The notes: a model not told the origin generated them from the letters alone. A DNA stretch of 64,000 nucleotides from Hexactinellida sp. DTS-2022 (GCA_028753945.1 JAPNXP010000005.1:62001-126000), one strand, 5' to 3'; counted from the first letter of the stretch, positions 30,969 through 44,163 are shown. Numbers and translations are program-made.

Positions 30969-31101
30969 CAGACACAGAGCTATTTCTCTATACTAGAGAT
31001 TATATGCTGGCGTTCTAGCCAGCTGTTAGTGCTTAGTTTGTAATGTTTGTAATTATACAGCCTCATACAATACATACACATTCATACAATACAGTCATTA
31101 G

Positions 31102-33709
31102 TCACTGGGTGTCCATGCTGACGTAGTCATTAGGTATGGACGACATTCCTAGCGTAGCCATGGTGCGGCCTGTCGAGTCGTGAGGCGGGGTGACGGCCTC
31201 ATATTTCTCCTCGATTGGTTCCTGCGAGAGTTTGAATCCCGTCTGTGCGTTATATGGGGGCGTAACCACCACGTAGGGGTCCGAAAGGAGGCGGGCCGGG
31301 GGCTCCTTGCTCCCCATGGGGACAGAGGGGGGCGTGACGGGGGCGTACGTGTCCTCGGAGAGGGTCCGCATCTGTTTAAGGGGGGGCCGGTCCCCGGTGT
31401 CTATCCGGAGCCCGGTACCGGTTGGGCCGGGCTCCTGCATCTCCATGTACGAGTCCTCCTTCGGGAGGGCGCCCGGGAGGGGGGGCAGGGGGAGGGGCCT
31501 GTCCACCTGTTGGTAGATGCTGTCCATCTCCGTGTAGAGGTCCGCGGGGGGCCGGAACTGGTTGTAGGCGGTCCCCTCCCCTGTCCCCAGGTAACGGTCG
31601 GACAGCTGCCGCATGAGCGAGCCCTTCCGCTTCGGGGAGGGCGGCACGCGGTTCTTGGCGCCGCTGCGCATGCACAGGAATATCCCCAGGAACAGCGCAC
31701 ACATGCCCACTATAACCAGACACAGCAGTCCTATTATCCCTAGAGAGGCGTAGGCTATGGTTAGCGCCCCCTCCTCGGGGGGGTCAGGCGGGGGGGAGGG
31801 GGCACCCGGAGAGGTGGTGGTGTCAACACCTGTGCCAGAGATGGTTAACTCGGGAGAGAAGGTCTTCTCGCTGAGACCGGTTGCCAGGTCGATCAGCTGA
31901 CCGGTCGACAGCTCCTGCAGCACTGACACCTCCGTTATCAGCAATCCCTGGTCCGGAGTCCGCAGGATTAGCTCCAGGTAATCCAGCTCCATCGGGGGGC
32001 TAACAACTCCGCTGTAGAGACTGAGACTGGGGACACTCGTGTCCACGACCTGAGAGCTGAAGGAGAACTGTCCTATCCGGTCCCGGTCCCGGAGCCCGCC
32101 CATGGGGCTGGTCACCCCCAGAGACAGCTCATTCCAATAGTACACTCGTATCTCCTTGACGGGGTACGACTGGTTCAGGAACAGCCGCAGTCCGGCCTGG
32201 TCCGGCTCCTGGAACCCCACCCACGCCCCCGCGTCAGAGAACGGGTCCGTACCTACAGGGCGTCATAAACACATTCCTACCTAACACGTTAGTAACCTAT
32301 CCTTATATGTAGACGGGCTATAAAAGCCCATACAAATAAGCCAAAAAATTGTAGACCAAAAGCCCTACCGTCTATGGGTATACTAATGTATATGTAAGAT
32401 AGCCTGTCTATAAATAGAGGGTCTACATATAAGTTATTACCTATGACTCCGTCCGTGAGCGCGCCGGTCCCGCCCGTGTAGAGGCTCCGCTTCTGTCCGG
32501 TGTACGCGGTGTCGTCGAACAGCTGGTTCAGCGTGACCAGGAGAGTGGGGGCATTCATGTTGTACTGCAGGAGGGCGGGGGGGACAGGGGCCCCCTGTGT
32601 GCCCCCCTGGGGCGGGGTCATGGCCCGGAAGTCCGCCTGGAGACACACGCTGACGGGCTGTCCCTGTCCCAACGGGGGCGCGGTACCCTCGATCTAACGG
32701 AGAATAAGCTCAGGGCCGTGCCACTAATACAAACCGACCAGGTCAAACCTGGGCATATTTACAATGGGTCGCAATGTTGCTTCCTCTAGTTAGGTTTGAC
32801 CTGGGCAGGTATCAATAGGCTCGCACGGCCTGTAAGATAGCTAGTCGGAACAGAGTGGGTATAGGAACTCACGAATAGAGATATCAGGTTCCCCTCAATG
32901 GGGGGGAATGAGAACCGCATGACCGGATTAAGCGCGGAGAGTCCCATCCTGGTCAGGTCCAGGAATCCGTTCTCTATGTAGCAGGAGCTGTTGACTGCCC
33001 TAAGACACGCATTATAGTAGATACCGGTTATAAGAACATTATATTGGAGAACGGTTGCCATATACCGGGTATATGGCAACCGTTTTCTTATAACTTCTTA
33101 TAATGTTCACTTCTTATAATCTTCTTATAAATGTTATTATAACTGGTTCTTATTATGCGTACAGGGCCCTGTATAATAAGACTTAGTTATAAGAACATTA
33201 TATGCAGTCCCCGATGATCTCCTTATAACCGGTATCCGCTGTTAACTAACACAGTAGCTAACAGTATAGTAGCACAGTGCTACAGGGCAGGGTATAGTCA
33301 GTGTACAGAGAGCTTACCTCTCGGGGCCCGGGGAGCTGATCTCCACCCCCATCCTGGTAACGACGGCCAGCTGTGAGGCCGGCTGCTGACAAGACCCCTC
33401 CGCTATCAGGTTCCGAATATCCACACCGGATACGGCGTACCTCGCGGCGGCATTAGTCGCGAGGGTAAAGCTGATCTCTTCGAACAGGAGCCCCTCGTTC
33501 CCATTCGTCCCGTTCCCGAGGGGGATTAGCCAGGTGGCCGCGCTGTCTATGTAGGGCACCCCCTCCAGCGTTAGGCCATCGGGGGCCCCGGTCATGGATA
33601 TGAGGTCAAGTGTTTTCTGGGCGTCCCCCTGGACCCTGTCCTTGAGTACACTGAAACTTTGGGCATCGGCCGAGAGGACCAGTACTAGCAGTAGCAACAA
33701 GGTATGCAT
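31102..33709 (-). CDS. DDR-like receptor A, kinase-less, with tyrosine-rich tail
   Basis: Exons 33709-33318, 32999-32873, 32693-32441 and 32252-31102 give 640 aa. A signal peptide (HTLLLLLVLVLSADAQ) leads into a diverged discoidin-type region. The second ectodomain module shares the ALTDGVIG and WVGF landmarks with receptors B-E. The membrane segment is IAYASLGIIGLLCLVIVGMC and following. The ~200-residue tail has no kinase domain. It carries three YxxM motifs (YTEM, YMEM, YVSM; the PI3K p85 SH2 consensus), three YxxVTPP motifs (YAPVTPP, YVVVTPP, YEAVTPP) and a PLPPLPGALP SH3-type stretch. Its stop is in the TM/tail exon, so no kinase exon follows. It is the last and most diverged gene of the cluster. 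Confidence 0.82.
32303..32440. mobile_element. GTAGACCGTCTATA repeat family copy
   Basis: In an intron of receptor A. Contains ATATGTAGACGGGCTATAAA, AAAAGCCCTACCGTCTATGG and a terminal GGGTCTACATATAAG. Confidence 0.7.
33012..33236. mobile_element. GGTTATAAGAACAT MITE family, compound copy
   Basis: In the first intron of receptor A. Several overlapping ATACCGGTTATAAGAACATT and CTTATAATGTTC words in both directions, probably nested insertions. Confidence 0.65.
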
Positions 33710-34014
33710 AGATTGTTAGTTTCATTACAAACTTTCTATTTATACTCCCTACGTCTGCTTGTTACGAGACCGCAGTCTCAAATCAATTACGAATTCGTTC
33801 TAACCAAATTAACCAATTCAGACAATCTAAGCAGATTTGTAAGCAGAGTTATACTGAATTAGCAACGTGCAATTCCTCTCTTTTTTGTTCCAAATCACTG
33901 CTATTTATAGAATAGCAGCATGGCACATTCTTATAGGAAGGAGCAACTATATTTATTTATTGTGTACAGACATATACAGAGTCAATAGAGATTACATAGC
34001 AACACGAAGGGTCA
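33710..34014. other. intergenic region between receptors B and A
   Basis: Holds a TATAAATAG box for receptor A on the minus strand (about 33736-33744, ~28 bp before its ATG) and the 3' UTR of receptor B. Confidence 0.5.
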
Positions 34015-37000
34015 TCAGATATTTATCTCTTCGATCTGAAACTTGCACATGTCCTCCAGTTCCCGTCGCACGGCCCCAAAGTTCGGTCTCAGTTCCCCCG
34101 TCAGATCCGTACACCTCAGGACCAGGTCCCACCCCTCCTCGGGGGCGTAGGGGGGCCTCTCCAGACGCACCCTGTCCTCCTTGTTGGCCAGCACGTCCTG
34201 AATCAGCTCGTGGTCCGAGAGACCCGGGTACGGCTTTTCCTGGCACTTGCAGAATATCTCCCAGAGGGTCACGCCGAACGCCCAAACGTCCGACTTTAGT
34301 GTGAATTTCCCGTAGAAACTCTCGTTTGGCATCCACCTATTAGCCGAGTAACGGACTGTATACACACTACATTCCAACTGACCTAATCGGTAACGTGGCC
34401 CTGCCCGTTATCTTGAAGTACTCGGAGCTGTATAGGTTCTGACTCATTCCGAAGTCGGCCACCTTAACGGTGTAGTTGGTCCCGACCAGACAGTTCCTGG
34501 CAGACAGGTCTCTGTGAATGTAGTTTCTGTCCGACAGGTACTCCATGCCCGAGGCGATCTGCTGTCCCATGTACACCATGCAGTCCTGGTTAACCTACAC
34601 CCATATATGGTCATGCAGTCATGCTTAACCGACACCCATATATGGTCATGCAGTCTGCTTAACCACAAAAGGGATTGAAAACTCATTTGATTTTTTTAAT
34701 TTTTTGATTTTTTCAAAGAAATTTAATTCATTGATTTGATAAAAGCTATTCAATTACTTATAAAAGCTATGCAATAACTATTGAATAGATTTTGCTCTTT
34801 ACAAATATTAAAACTCAACAGTAAATCAATTGATTTGATTTGGATTTTATATAAAAAATGATTGTTATACATCCCTGTAATAAATAAATACATTATTTAT
34901 TATTTATTATTGGTCATACAGCCCTATTACCCTCACTCCTTATATGGTCATGTGCCTCACTATACTCACCTCCTGTATCCTAAGGTTGGCGCCTATGCTG
35001 TCCACATAGTCCGACTCCTTCAGGAACTGCGCCAGATCTCCGTTGATCATGTACTCCATGGCCAGGAACCTGCCTGCGCTCGCGTCTAGACACACCCCTA
35101 TAAGCCGTATCACGTTGGGGTGGTCCAGTCGAGCCATGAACCTAACTTCGTTACTGAAGCTGTCCTTTGTCTGCTGGCTGGATTCCCCCGATAGTTTCTT
35201 AATGGCAATCTCTACGCCCATCCGCTCCGAGGCCCCTATGCCCAGGTCTCGGGCCGAATAGTTAACCAGCAGCGCCAGACATACCTCTCCGAACAGTCCG
35301 TTGCCAAGCAGCTCGTGCTACAAACACGCGTATACTTAATCAGTTCAGATAATTACTTGTTACATAGATACAGTAGTGTACAAGTGGTATGTCACAAGAT
35401 ACGGTACTTAGTTCAAACGACTGTTTGAACTAATCCCTCAACAGAGTCCCTATAAGGCGAGGGGGGGGTCCACAGGTGCAGCAGTTATAACAGAATACAA
35501 CTTTCAGAATACAACTTTCAGGTCTCGAGTTACCAGCCGCCCGCCCCCTAGTCAGTACTACCCAGTGCTTTCAATACAGATCTGTGTTATAAGCAGATAC
35601 TAAGCTTAGGCTATCGGTTACAAGTTACAACCAAGGAATTATCCAGGAGCGCGAGACGCTCTTATGGGAGTATGATTGTTGGGAAATTTGAATTTAGGAG
35701 CGCGAAAATTTTGATCTCTCTCCTATACCGTAACATTAATTTGTGAATTTAGAATGAAAATTGGATCAGATGAGGATTAGGAGCGTACTTACAAATGCCT
35801 GTATAATGCTGTATAATACACTGATTAGGAGCGTACTTATACACTGGTTATAACTCACCTCCTCTATGTCCTTCCAGGCGAGCACCCGGGGTCCCTCCTC
35901 CTGGGTCAACAGCTCCGGACTCTCGTAGAGACTCCCCGGCGGCTGCAGGGGCTGGCCCCGCCCCCCCTGGTCCCCGTCCAGAGGGGTGGAGGGGAGAGAC
36001 AGGTCCAACTGGGGCTCCGAGTATACCCGGCTCCTCTCTCGCTGTATTGTCGCGTAGATTGGCATTACTTCCTACAAAGGGTACGCTATAAGAGTGTTGT
36101 TACACAGCATGTACGTACCTGCCAACCGTACAGGGATTTTAACTATTTTGGTTGTTTTGTACAGGCGTAGATTTATTCAATTTGTACTGGGAATTTAGTT
36201 GGGACAAATGACTGATTGTGAGTCTAATAATACCCTGTATATTCTAGTATAATTCATTATATGGCCCATATAAGGATGTGTCCTAATAGGTTTGCAGCTA
36301 TAAGCTTACTGTTACAGGTAGGTAGCTAACTCACGGATAGGGGTGCGTATATGTGGAGGTCCTCCTCTCGGGTGTCGGGGGGCGGGTCTGCCTCTGTGAG
36401 CTCCGGGTCCGGCTTGTCCAGGACCGGACCGGATATGTCCAGAGGGGTGAGTCCCTTCACGGGCTCGTACACGGGGTCCCGCCCTCTCTTGAGGAGGCTC
36501 ACGGACCTTATTCTGCTCCGGATCCGCCCCGCGGTCCCCGTTTCCGCGTCGCCGTCCCACAGCTTCTTGAACTGCCCGTCCCTCCCCAGACAGAGGAGCT
36601 CCCGAGGGCTCATGCCCGTACTACGCATGTAGTAGAAGACGGAGACTATCAGGATAGCCGTCAGGACTATGATTATTATCATTATTATCCCGAATATGAG
36701 TCCCACGATCAGCTGCTCTCTCAGCTCCGCCTCGGTGGGGGCCACAGGGGTACCGGAGCCCGGGGAGGGGGGGACAGTAGCGACAGGGGGCGTGCTGGTT
36801 CCTGTCTCTTCTGTGCTTATGGTAGGTGTCTGGGTGGAGGTATCAGACTGTGTGTAGGGGGTTGTGTCGACAGTAGAGCTGACAACTGTAGTGACTTCCG
36901 TAGTAGGAGTTGTAGTAGGAGTTGAGATTACAGTTGTAGTGGCTATAGTGGTTGGTGTAGTGACAGGAGTAGTGTCAGGGGTAGAGGCAGAGGTGGTTGA

Positions 37001-38751
37001 GGTAACAGTAGTGGCACTAGTGGTAGAAGTGGGAGCAGTAGTAGCAGCAGTGGTAGCGAGGGTGGTAGGAGGGGCGGGTGTGGGAGAGGTGGTTATGCTA
37101 GCCGGGTTCCCGGTGAGCACGTTGGTCCCGTCCCGTCTAACGAGCTCTACCTCTGTGAGCAGCAGCAGCCCCGCCCCGGCCGCATACCCCATGCGCACCT
37201 TCAGGTAGCTGGACAGCACAGTCGTGTCTCGGGAGAAGCTCAGCGCCCTCACCTTATCTCCGAAGCTAATCACCTCCGAAGAGAAGGCGAGGGTCCCGTC
37301 GTACTGGTCCAGGAACGTGACGTCAGCAGGGGCCCCCGCCCCCGCGGCGCTGTCGGCCCAGTAGAACAGGTTTATGCGGTCGAACTGGTGGCTGGATTTG
37401 AGCAAGAACAGCACCTCCACTGTGGGGGTGTCCGTCTGGTTCCAACCGACCCACTCGGAGGGCACGCTATCAGCGTCTCCGCCTACAAATGTATAGGTGT
37501 ACTACCGAGTGTATTATACATGCATTTGTAAATACGCTCCTAATCCTGGTATGATCCAATTTTCATACGCCTAATCACAAATTAATGTTACGGTATAGGA
37601 GAAGATTCCAAATTGTCGCACTCCTAAATTCAAATTTTCCAAAAATCATACTCCAAAAGGAGCGTCTCGCGCTCCTGGATAATTCCTTGCTACACTTAAC
37701 ACAGCTGCTATTACTACTCACCCACAGCTGAGTCGGCGAGGAGGCCGGTCCCCCCGGAGCGGTATCCCCGGGAGGCTATGCCCGAGTAGGCGGGGTCCGA
37801 GTAGGGGGCCCCGGCTGTCGACTCGGCCAGGTTGTACTGGTAGAGGGGCCCGCTCCCGAGGGAGGGGGGCGAGCTGTCCGTCCTCTCGCACCCGTACACC
37901 TCCACGCGCAGACACACCTCTGTGCTCACACTGCTGTCCAGGGGGTCCATGGTCAGCACCTACACACATAAGTACCGTATTGTTAAGTATAAGCGTCCTA
38001 GCTTCCTCTATTCGTGAGCCATTTGTATCCTCGATTTTTTTTTTAATTTAAAAAAAAAAAATTGAAAATATTATTTTTGTAGTATTTGATTGTTCTCAGC
38101 GACATTATACTTACCACAGTTTCATAAATTACTGTAATTACACTCCAGTTATCAACTAGTGTGTATTAATGTTACCCTACAAGTGCCATTACCCGGCGCT
38201 TATCAACACAACACAGTCCTCACCTCGAATCTTAGCCCGTCCGCAGCCATCGGGCCGAAACTGAACCTGGTTGTCTGTCCGTCCCCCCTGGTGCCCCCCA
38301 GTCGCTGCCAGTTGTAGAACGGCGCGCTGTTCCTAGCCTGGGTCCCTGCCTTGAAGGGGGTGCTCACAAACGTGTACCCGGTGGCCTCCTTCACCTCTAT
38401 AGCGAGCTCCTTTATAACCGCCGTGCTGCTACACACCGTGCCCGCCGGGCCCTGCTGTATGTCCAGCGCGGTTATCCAGTAGTGCGGCGAGAAGCTGTCC
38501 TTCGCCGCTAGGATGAAGTGCGGAAATGTGAACACAGGGGCGGCGGTCCGTATTGTGAGGGGGTGCGAGCTGTTTATAAGCGGGAGACCGGTTATAAAGC
38601 CACCGGAGTCCCCTATGTCCTGTTGGAGGGTCCGACTCTTGGCCGGGTCCACGCTTATGACGTCTCTAAGGAGCGGGGTGTTACATTCCTGGGCATCCGT
38701 TGCTAGGAGCAGGAGCAGGAGCAGGAATGTCAACGCGTTTAGAAGATCCAT
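34015..38751 (-). CDS. DDR-like receptor tyrosine kinase B
   Basis: Seven exons (38751-38224, 37959-37722, 37482-36335, 36071-35859, 35317-34970, 34594-34383, 34336-34015) give 1002 aa. A signal peptide ([19 protein letters not shown]) is followed by a discoidin-type domain (ECNTPLLRD to the [11 protein letters not shown] landmark of DDRs) and a second module ([28 protein letters not shown]). A Thr-rich stalk and a membrane helix near residue 518 follow. The juxtamembrane region carries several tyrosines (VYEPV, IYATIQ, YESPELL). The kinase has [43 protein letters not shown] and FGVTLWEI, matching DDR kinases and with all catalytic residues present. DDRs are collagen receptors. I chose the second Met because a TATATAAG box lies at 38799-38806. 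Confidence 0.92.
34577..34675. repeat. 35-bp tandem repeat duplicating the acceptor of kinase exon 6 (receptor B)
   Basis: Units like CATGCAGTCCTGGTTAACCT plus ACACCCATATATGGT at 34577 and 34612, with a partial third. On the coding strand each holds a TAG acceptor followed by the first codons of the exon (VNQDCM). Receptor D has the same arrangement. Confidence 0.85.
35637..35824. mobile_element. GGAGCG-hairpin repeat family, copy 2
   Basis: Reverse orientation, in an intron of receptor B: AGGAGCGCGAGACGCTC, then CTCCTATACCGTAACATTAA. Confidence 0.8.
37513..37690. mobile_element. GGAGCG-hairpin repeat family, copy 3
   Basis: Forward orientation, in an intron of receptor B. ACGCTCCTAATCCTGG to AAGGAGCGTCTCGCGCTCC. 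Confidence 0.8.
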
Positions 38752-38798
38752 TGAGTTATAATTATGCAAATATTAATGGAATAAATCAGTCCGTGGCT

Positions 38799-38806
38799 CT
38801 TATATA
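38799..38806 (-). promoter_or_regulatory. TATA box of receptor B
   Basis: TATATAAG on the minus strand, 48 bp upstream of the chosen ATG (38751). Initiation about 30 bp downstream would fall at the first Met, favouring the second. Confidence 0.55.
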
Positions 38807-38965
38807 GTGGGCAGTCTCCGCCCTAAGGAGGGACCCTAGCATTCAGGCGCTAGCATTGTGTAGTCAAGCAAGATTATGGCGTAATCGTATATTGCAAATA
38901 CTGCTTTTTGTCATATTTTTATACTTATGCATTATAATGATCTGCTTATAATACGATATCCAAAT

Positions 38966-41216
38966 ATGACATAATGGCACAATATGACATAATATCACAA
39001 TATGACATAATATCACAATATGACATAATATCACAATATGACATAATATCACAATATGACATAATGGCACAATATGACATAATATCACAATATGACATAA
39101 TATCACAATATGACATAATATCACAATATGACATAATGGCACAATATGACATAATATCACAATATGACATAATGGCACAATATGACATAATATCACAATA
39201 TGACATAATATCACAATATGACATAATATCACAATATGACATAATATCACAATATGACATAATATCACAATATGACATAATGGCACAATATGACATAATA
39301 TCACAATATGACATAATATCACAATATGACATAATGGCACAATATGACATAATATCACAATATGACATAATGGCACAATATGACATAATATCACAATATG
39401 ACATAATATCACAATATGACATAATGGCACAATATGACATAATATCACAATATGACATAATGGCACAATATGACATAATATCACAATATGACATAATGGC
39501 ACAATATGACATAATATCACAATATGACATAATATCACAATATGACATAATATCACAATATGACATAATGGCACAATATGACATAATATCACAATATGAC
39601 ATAATGGCACAATATGACATAATATCACAATATGACATAATGGCACAATATGACATAATATCACAATATGACATAATGGCACAATATGACATAATATCAC
39701 AATATGACATAATATCACAATATGACATAATATCACAATATGACATAATATCACAATATGACATAATGGCACAATATGACATAATATCACAATATGACAT
39801 AATATCACAATATGACATAATATCACAATATGACATAATGGCACAATATGACATAATATCACAATATGACATAATATCACAATATGACATAATATCACAA
39901 TATGACATAATATCACAATATGACATAATGGCACAATATGACATAATATCACAATATGACATAATATCACAATATGACATAATGGCACAATATGACATAA
40001 TATCACAATATGACATAATGGCACAATATGACATAATATCACAATATGACATAATATCACAATATGACATAATGGCACAATATGACATAATATCACAATA
40101 TGACATAATATCACAATATGACATAATGGCACAATATGACATAATATCACAATATGACATAATGGCACAATATGACATAATATCACAATATGACATAATA
40201 TCACAATATGACATAATGGCACAATATGACATAATATCACAATATGACATAATGGCACAATATGACATAATATCACAATATGACATAATGGCACAATATG
40301 ACATAATATCACAATATGACATAATATCACAATATGACATAATATCACAATATGACATAATGGCACAATATGACATAATATCACAATATGACATAATGGC
40401 ACAATATGACATAATATCACAATATGACATAATGGCACAATATGACATAATATCACAATATGACATAATGGCACAATATGACATAATATCACAATATGAC
40501 ATAATATCACAATATGACATAATATCACAATATGACATAATATCACAATATGACATAATGGCACAATATGACATAATATCACAATATGACATAATATCAC
40601 AATATGACATAATATCACAATATGACATAATGGCACAATATGACATAATATCACAATATGACATAATATCACAATATGACATAATGGCACAATATGACAT
40701 AATGGCACAATATGACATAATATCACAATATGACATAATATCACAATATGACATAATGGCACAATATGACATAATGGCACAATATGACATAATATCACAA
40801 TATGACATAATATCACAATATGACATAATGGCACAATATGACATAATATCACAATATGACATAATGGCACAATATGACATAATATCACAATATGACATAA
40901 TGGCACAATATGACATAATATCACAATATGACATAATGGCACAATATGACATAATATCACAATATGACATAATATCACAATATGACATAATATCACAATA
41001 TGACATAATATCACAATATGACATAATGGCACAATATGACATAATATCACAATATGACATAATATCACAATATGACATAATATCACAATATGACATAATA
41101 TCACAATATGACATAATATCACAATATGACATAATATCACAATATGACATAATATCACAATATGACATAATGGCACAATATGACATAATGGCACAATATG
41201 ACATAATGGCACAGTT
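38966..41216. repeat. 18-bp satellite of two variants with higher-order structure
   Basis: About 125 head-to-tail copies of AATATCACAATATGACAT (variant a) or AATGGCACAATATGACAT (variant b), differing only at the TAT/TGG-type positions. Because 18 is a multiple of 3, several frames on both strands stay open for over 700 codons, which is not evidence of a gene. The order of a and b is irregular, but a 31-unit (558-bp) string at 39280-39837 recurs at 40072-40629. The array lies between the last proposed exon of receptor C and the promoter of receptor B. Confidence 0.97.
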
Positions 41217-41244
41217 GCATAGAGAATAGCAGGTGCCCTGTCAC

Positions 41245-43999
41245 TCATCTGAATTGGTAGTACTTTCCGGACTCTGCACTCCCATCCCCCTTCGCTTCCT
41301 AAACACACACAGTTAATACAAAGGTGTAGCCTAATAGCAAGCGCATTAAGCATTGGATTAGCTTGCTATTATGGGAACAGAATTAACATTAGATGCTCGC
41401 TTGGGGACTGAAAATATCTTGCTAATATAGCAATATAGTATTGCTATGAAATCACTTATATAGAGCTGAGCTTTGTAGAGTTCAGTTTTTCACTATGTGT
41501 ATTCATGCACTGAGAAAGGTCAGTTTTTTTCCAGAGTTTGAAATTGACCTTTAGAAAGTAAGCCTGGGCTTTTAGTATGGGAAAAAATCTGAACTCTACA
41601 AAGCTCAGCTCTATATAAGGATTCCCTATTGCTATTATGTGAGCATACTATATTCCCTAATAGCGCTCACAAGGCAGTATCTATAGCTCACCTCTAGAAC
41701 CGAATAGTACTGGCTGTCTGAGTCTGGTGTCTCCTCCTTGCTTTCTATTATATCCATACTGCATATAGTATCCATTGTATTCATACTGCATATAGTGTCC
41801 ATAGTATCTGTCTGTATAACGTTCTGGTAGCTGGGCAGCTGCAGGGAGCTCATGGGGACATAGGTCCCCTCGTCCACGGGCCCGTAGTCCCGTCCCTGGA
41901 CCAGGAACGCGCCCCGCCCCCGGACACACCTCCGACAACAGGCCCCCAGGCCCACCAACAGGAACCCGTTGAGACAGAGGGAGAGCAACAGACAGAGAGA
42001 GACCCCTAACAGGATGAGAGAGTCCCTCCCTAGTGACAGGAGGGGAGGGATGGTATGTACAGGGGCTGTAGTTGCTGTGTTGTTAGTGGTGTATAGAGAT
42101 GTGTTGTTAGGAGATGAAGTAGTAGTTGTTGTTGTTGTTGAATTTGTTGTTACTTCGGTTGGTATTGATACAGGTGGTGTTGTTGTTGTTGTTGTTGGTT
42201 CTGTTACCGCAGGAGTCAGCTGAGTGCTGTTCCGGCCCGTTATAACATTAACTACGCGTCCCTGGTCCGGCGCTAGCATCTCTATCTCCGCCAGCAGCAC
42301 ACAACAGCTGCTACCATAGCGGACGCGCAGCTTCACATAGCTAACTACCACTAGCGTATCCCGGGTATATATAAGCTCTCGCAGGTTAGAAGTCACGTTT
42401 CTAACTCGAACTGAGTCGAATGGAATTGTGTTGTTGTTCTGGTCTGTGAAATCAGCTGATCCGATCCCCGCGGCCGGGTCCTCCCAGAAGTACAGGTTTA
42501 TCCGGTTTATCTCGTGTCTCCGTTTGAAGAGGAACAACACCTCTATGTCCCCCGTCCGGTTCCGGTCCCACCCGACCCACCCCCCGGCCCCTGTCCGCGC
42601 GTCTCCCCCTACAAACGCACTTATAAGAACACATATATAGACAGAGCAATTCATATAGCATTTGATTGTATAGTTATATTTTAAGCGCTTCCTTATATGT
42701 AGACCGTCTCTCTCTAGATGGTCTATAAAAGCCCATACAAACTAAGCTAAAATTTGTAGACCGTCTATAAATTCTGTAGACCAAAAGCTAATGTATATGT
42801 AAGAAAACCTGGTCTAGAAATATACGGTCTGAGTAGCTAGTAGACAGAATTTATATCAGAACATATAGACACGTTCTATAGTGAATTTATGCATCTTATA
42901 TAGACACCGTTTAGCCAGCTGTCTCTGCTATTACTACTCACCCACAGTCCCATCGGCGAGGAGGCCGGTCCCCCCGGAGCGGTACCCCCGAGAGGCTATG
43001 CCCGAGTAGGCGGGGTCCGAGTAGGGGGCCCCGGCTGTCGGCTCGGCCAGGTTGTACTGGTAGAGGGGCCCGCTCCCGAGGGAGGGGGGCGAGCTGTCCG
43101 TCCTCTCGCACCCGTACACCTCCACGCGCAGACACACCTCTGTGCTCACGCTGCTGTCCAGGGGGTCCATGGTCAGCACCTACACATTGTTAGTTAGTAA
43201 TTACGTCACTAACTGTGCTATAGTAGAACCGTAGAATCCGACACCTGTAAGGGATAGGGGAAATATAGCGGTCAGGGCAATAGCCTGAACACTCTCACGC
43301 ACTAGGAACGCCGGTCAAGCCATGGCCTGACCACTTTATAACTGCTTCCTCCGGCCCTGTATAGGATTGCTAAATTGTCGGATATACAGGTTCTACTGTA
43401 TTGGTATCACGCCATAAGGCTGGTCCCTACATTCCTATGTATCTATACGGTATCTACATATTATACGGGGGACTATAGGCTACCTTTATTCTAATCCCGT
43501 CTCCTCCCATCGGCGGGAAGCTCAGTCGCACCACGCGCCCCCCCGCGGCGCCCCCCAGTTTCCGCAGGTTGAGGGTCGGGTTGCTGTTACTCGGGTCCCG
43601 TCCCTCCCGCCAGGGCGCGTCTATGGCCCTGTATCCGCTAGCCTCCTTCACCTCTAGGGTAACCTCCTCCGCGACGCCGCTGCTCCAGCAGTTCCGCCCC
43701 GCGGGCCCCTGCTGCAGGTCCAGGGCCGTGAGCCAGAAGTGGGGGGACAGCGGGTCCCGCCCGCTTAGCAGGAGGGTGGGGGTCGTGAAGTCTCCCATCC
43801 TAATAGTGAGGGGGTGCGAGCTGTTTATAAGCGGGAGTCCGGTTATGAACCCCGGGTCCGTCTCGCCGATGTTGTCGAGTGTGAATCGTGTGTTGGTCGC
43901 GTCTGGAGCCACCAGGTCCCGGAAGAGAGGGGTCCGACATTCCTGCGCTGTCACCGTGGATACCAGAGTGAGCAGTAGGAATGCAGTAAAACCTCTCAT
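41245..43999 (-). CDS. DDR-like receptor C, kinase-less
   Basis: Exons 43999-43484, 43179-42942, 42608-41692 and a proposed 54-bp last exon 41298-41245 give 574 aa. A signal peptide (RGFTAFLLLTLVSTVTAQ) is followed by a discoidin-type domain starting ECRTPLFRDL. Exon 2 is nearly identical to that of receptor B. The second module has GGWVGWDRNRTGDIEVLFLF, followed by a Thr/Asn-rich stalk coded by GTT-type repeats and a membrane helix (DSLILLGVSLCLLLSLCLNG). The tail is short, with YVPM, SYQNV and QYYSVLE. Exon 3 ends in phase 0 at GAG/GTGAGC. The proposed last exon adds EAKGDGSAESGKYYQFR. Without that splice the frame would stop at 41635. The exon could instead splice to the kinase exons of receptor B. 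Confidence 0.75.
41464..41619. mobile_element. palindromic MITE (CTTATATAGAGCTGAGC ends)
   Basis: 156 bp. CTTATATAGAGCTGAGCTTT at left is complementary to AAAGCTCAGCTCTATATAAG at right, with TGTAGAGTTCAG extending the arms. Lies in the last intron of receptor C. Confidence 0.88.
42690..42838. mobile_element. GTAGACCGTCTATA repeat family copy
   Basis: CCTTATATGTAGACCGTCTC at left, TGTAAGAAAACCTGGTCTAG at right, in an intron of receptor C. Confidence 0.75.
43222..43401. mobile_element. MITE with TCCGACAC / GTCGGATATACAG ends
   Basis: TAGTAGAACCGTAGAATCCG at left, GTCGGATATACAGGTTCTAC at right followed by TGTA, in intron 1 of receptor C. Confidence 0.7.
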
Positions 44000-44163
44000 T
44001 ATAAGTGATAAGGTTGCCTTATTACATTTGTTTACATGTTTACAGTTTGTATATCACAGTAATGTTTACACAATTTAATACAAATCATCCCATATTCACA
44101 CTGTTATTTACACAAACAAGAAAAGTTAAAAACTAAGTACAAAATCAACAAATAAAACAAATC

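Noticed and set aside
38966-41216. CRISPR array
   Set aside because: There are no unique spacers; monomers are contiguous and the context is eukaryotic.
38864-41353. Very long open frames (829, 752 and 751 codons) on both strands
   Set aside because: They are produced by the 18-bp satellite, whose unit length is a multiple of three. Several frames are open at once and the translations are pure hexapeptide repeats.
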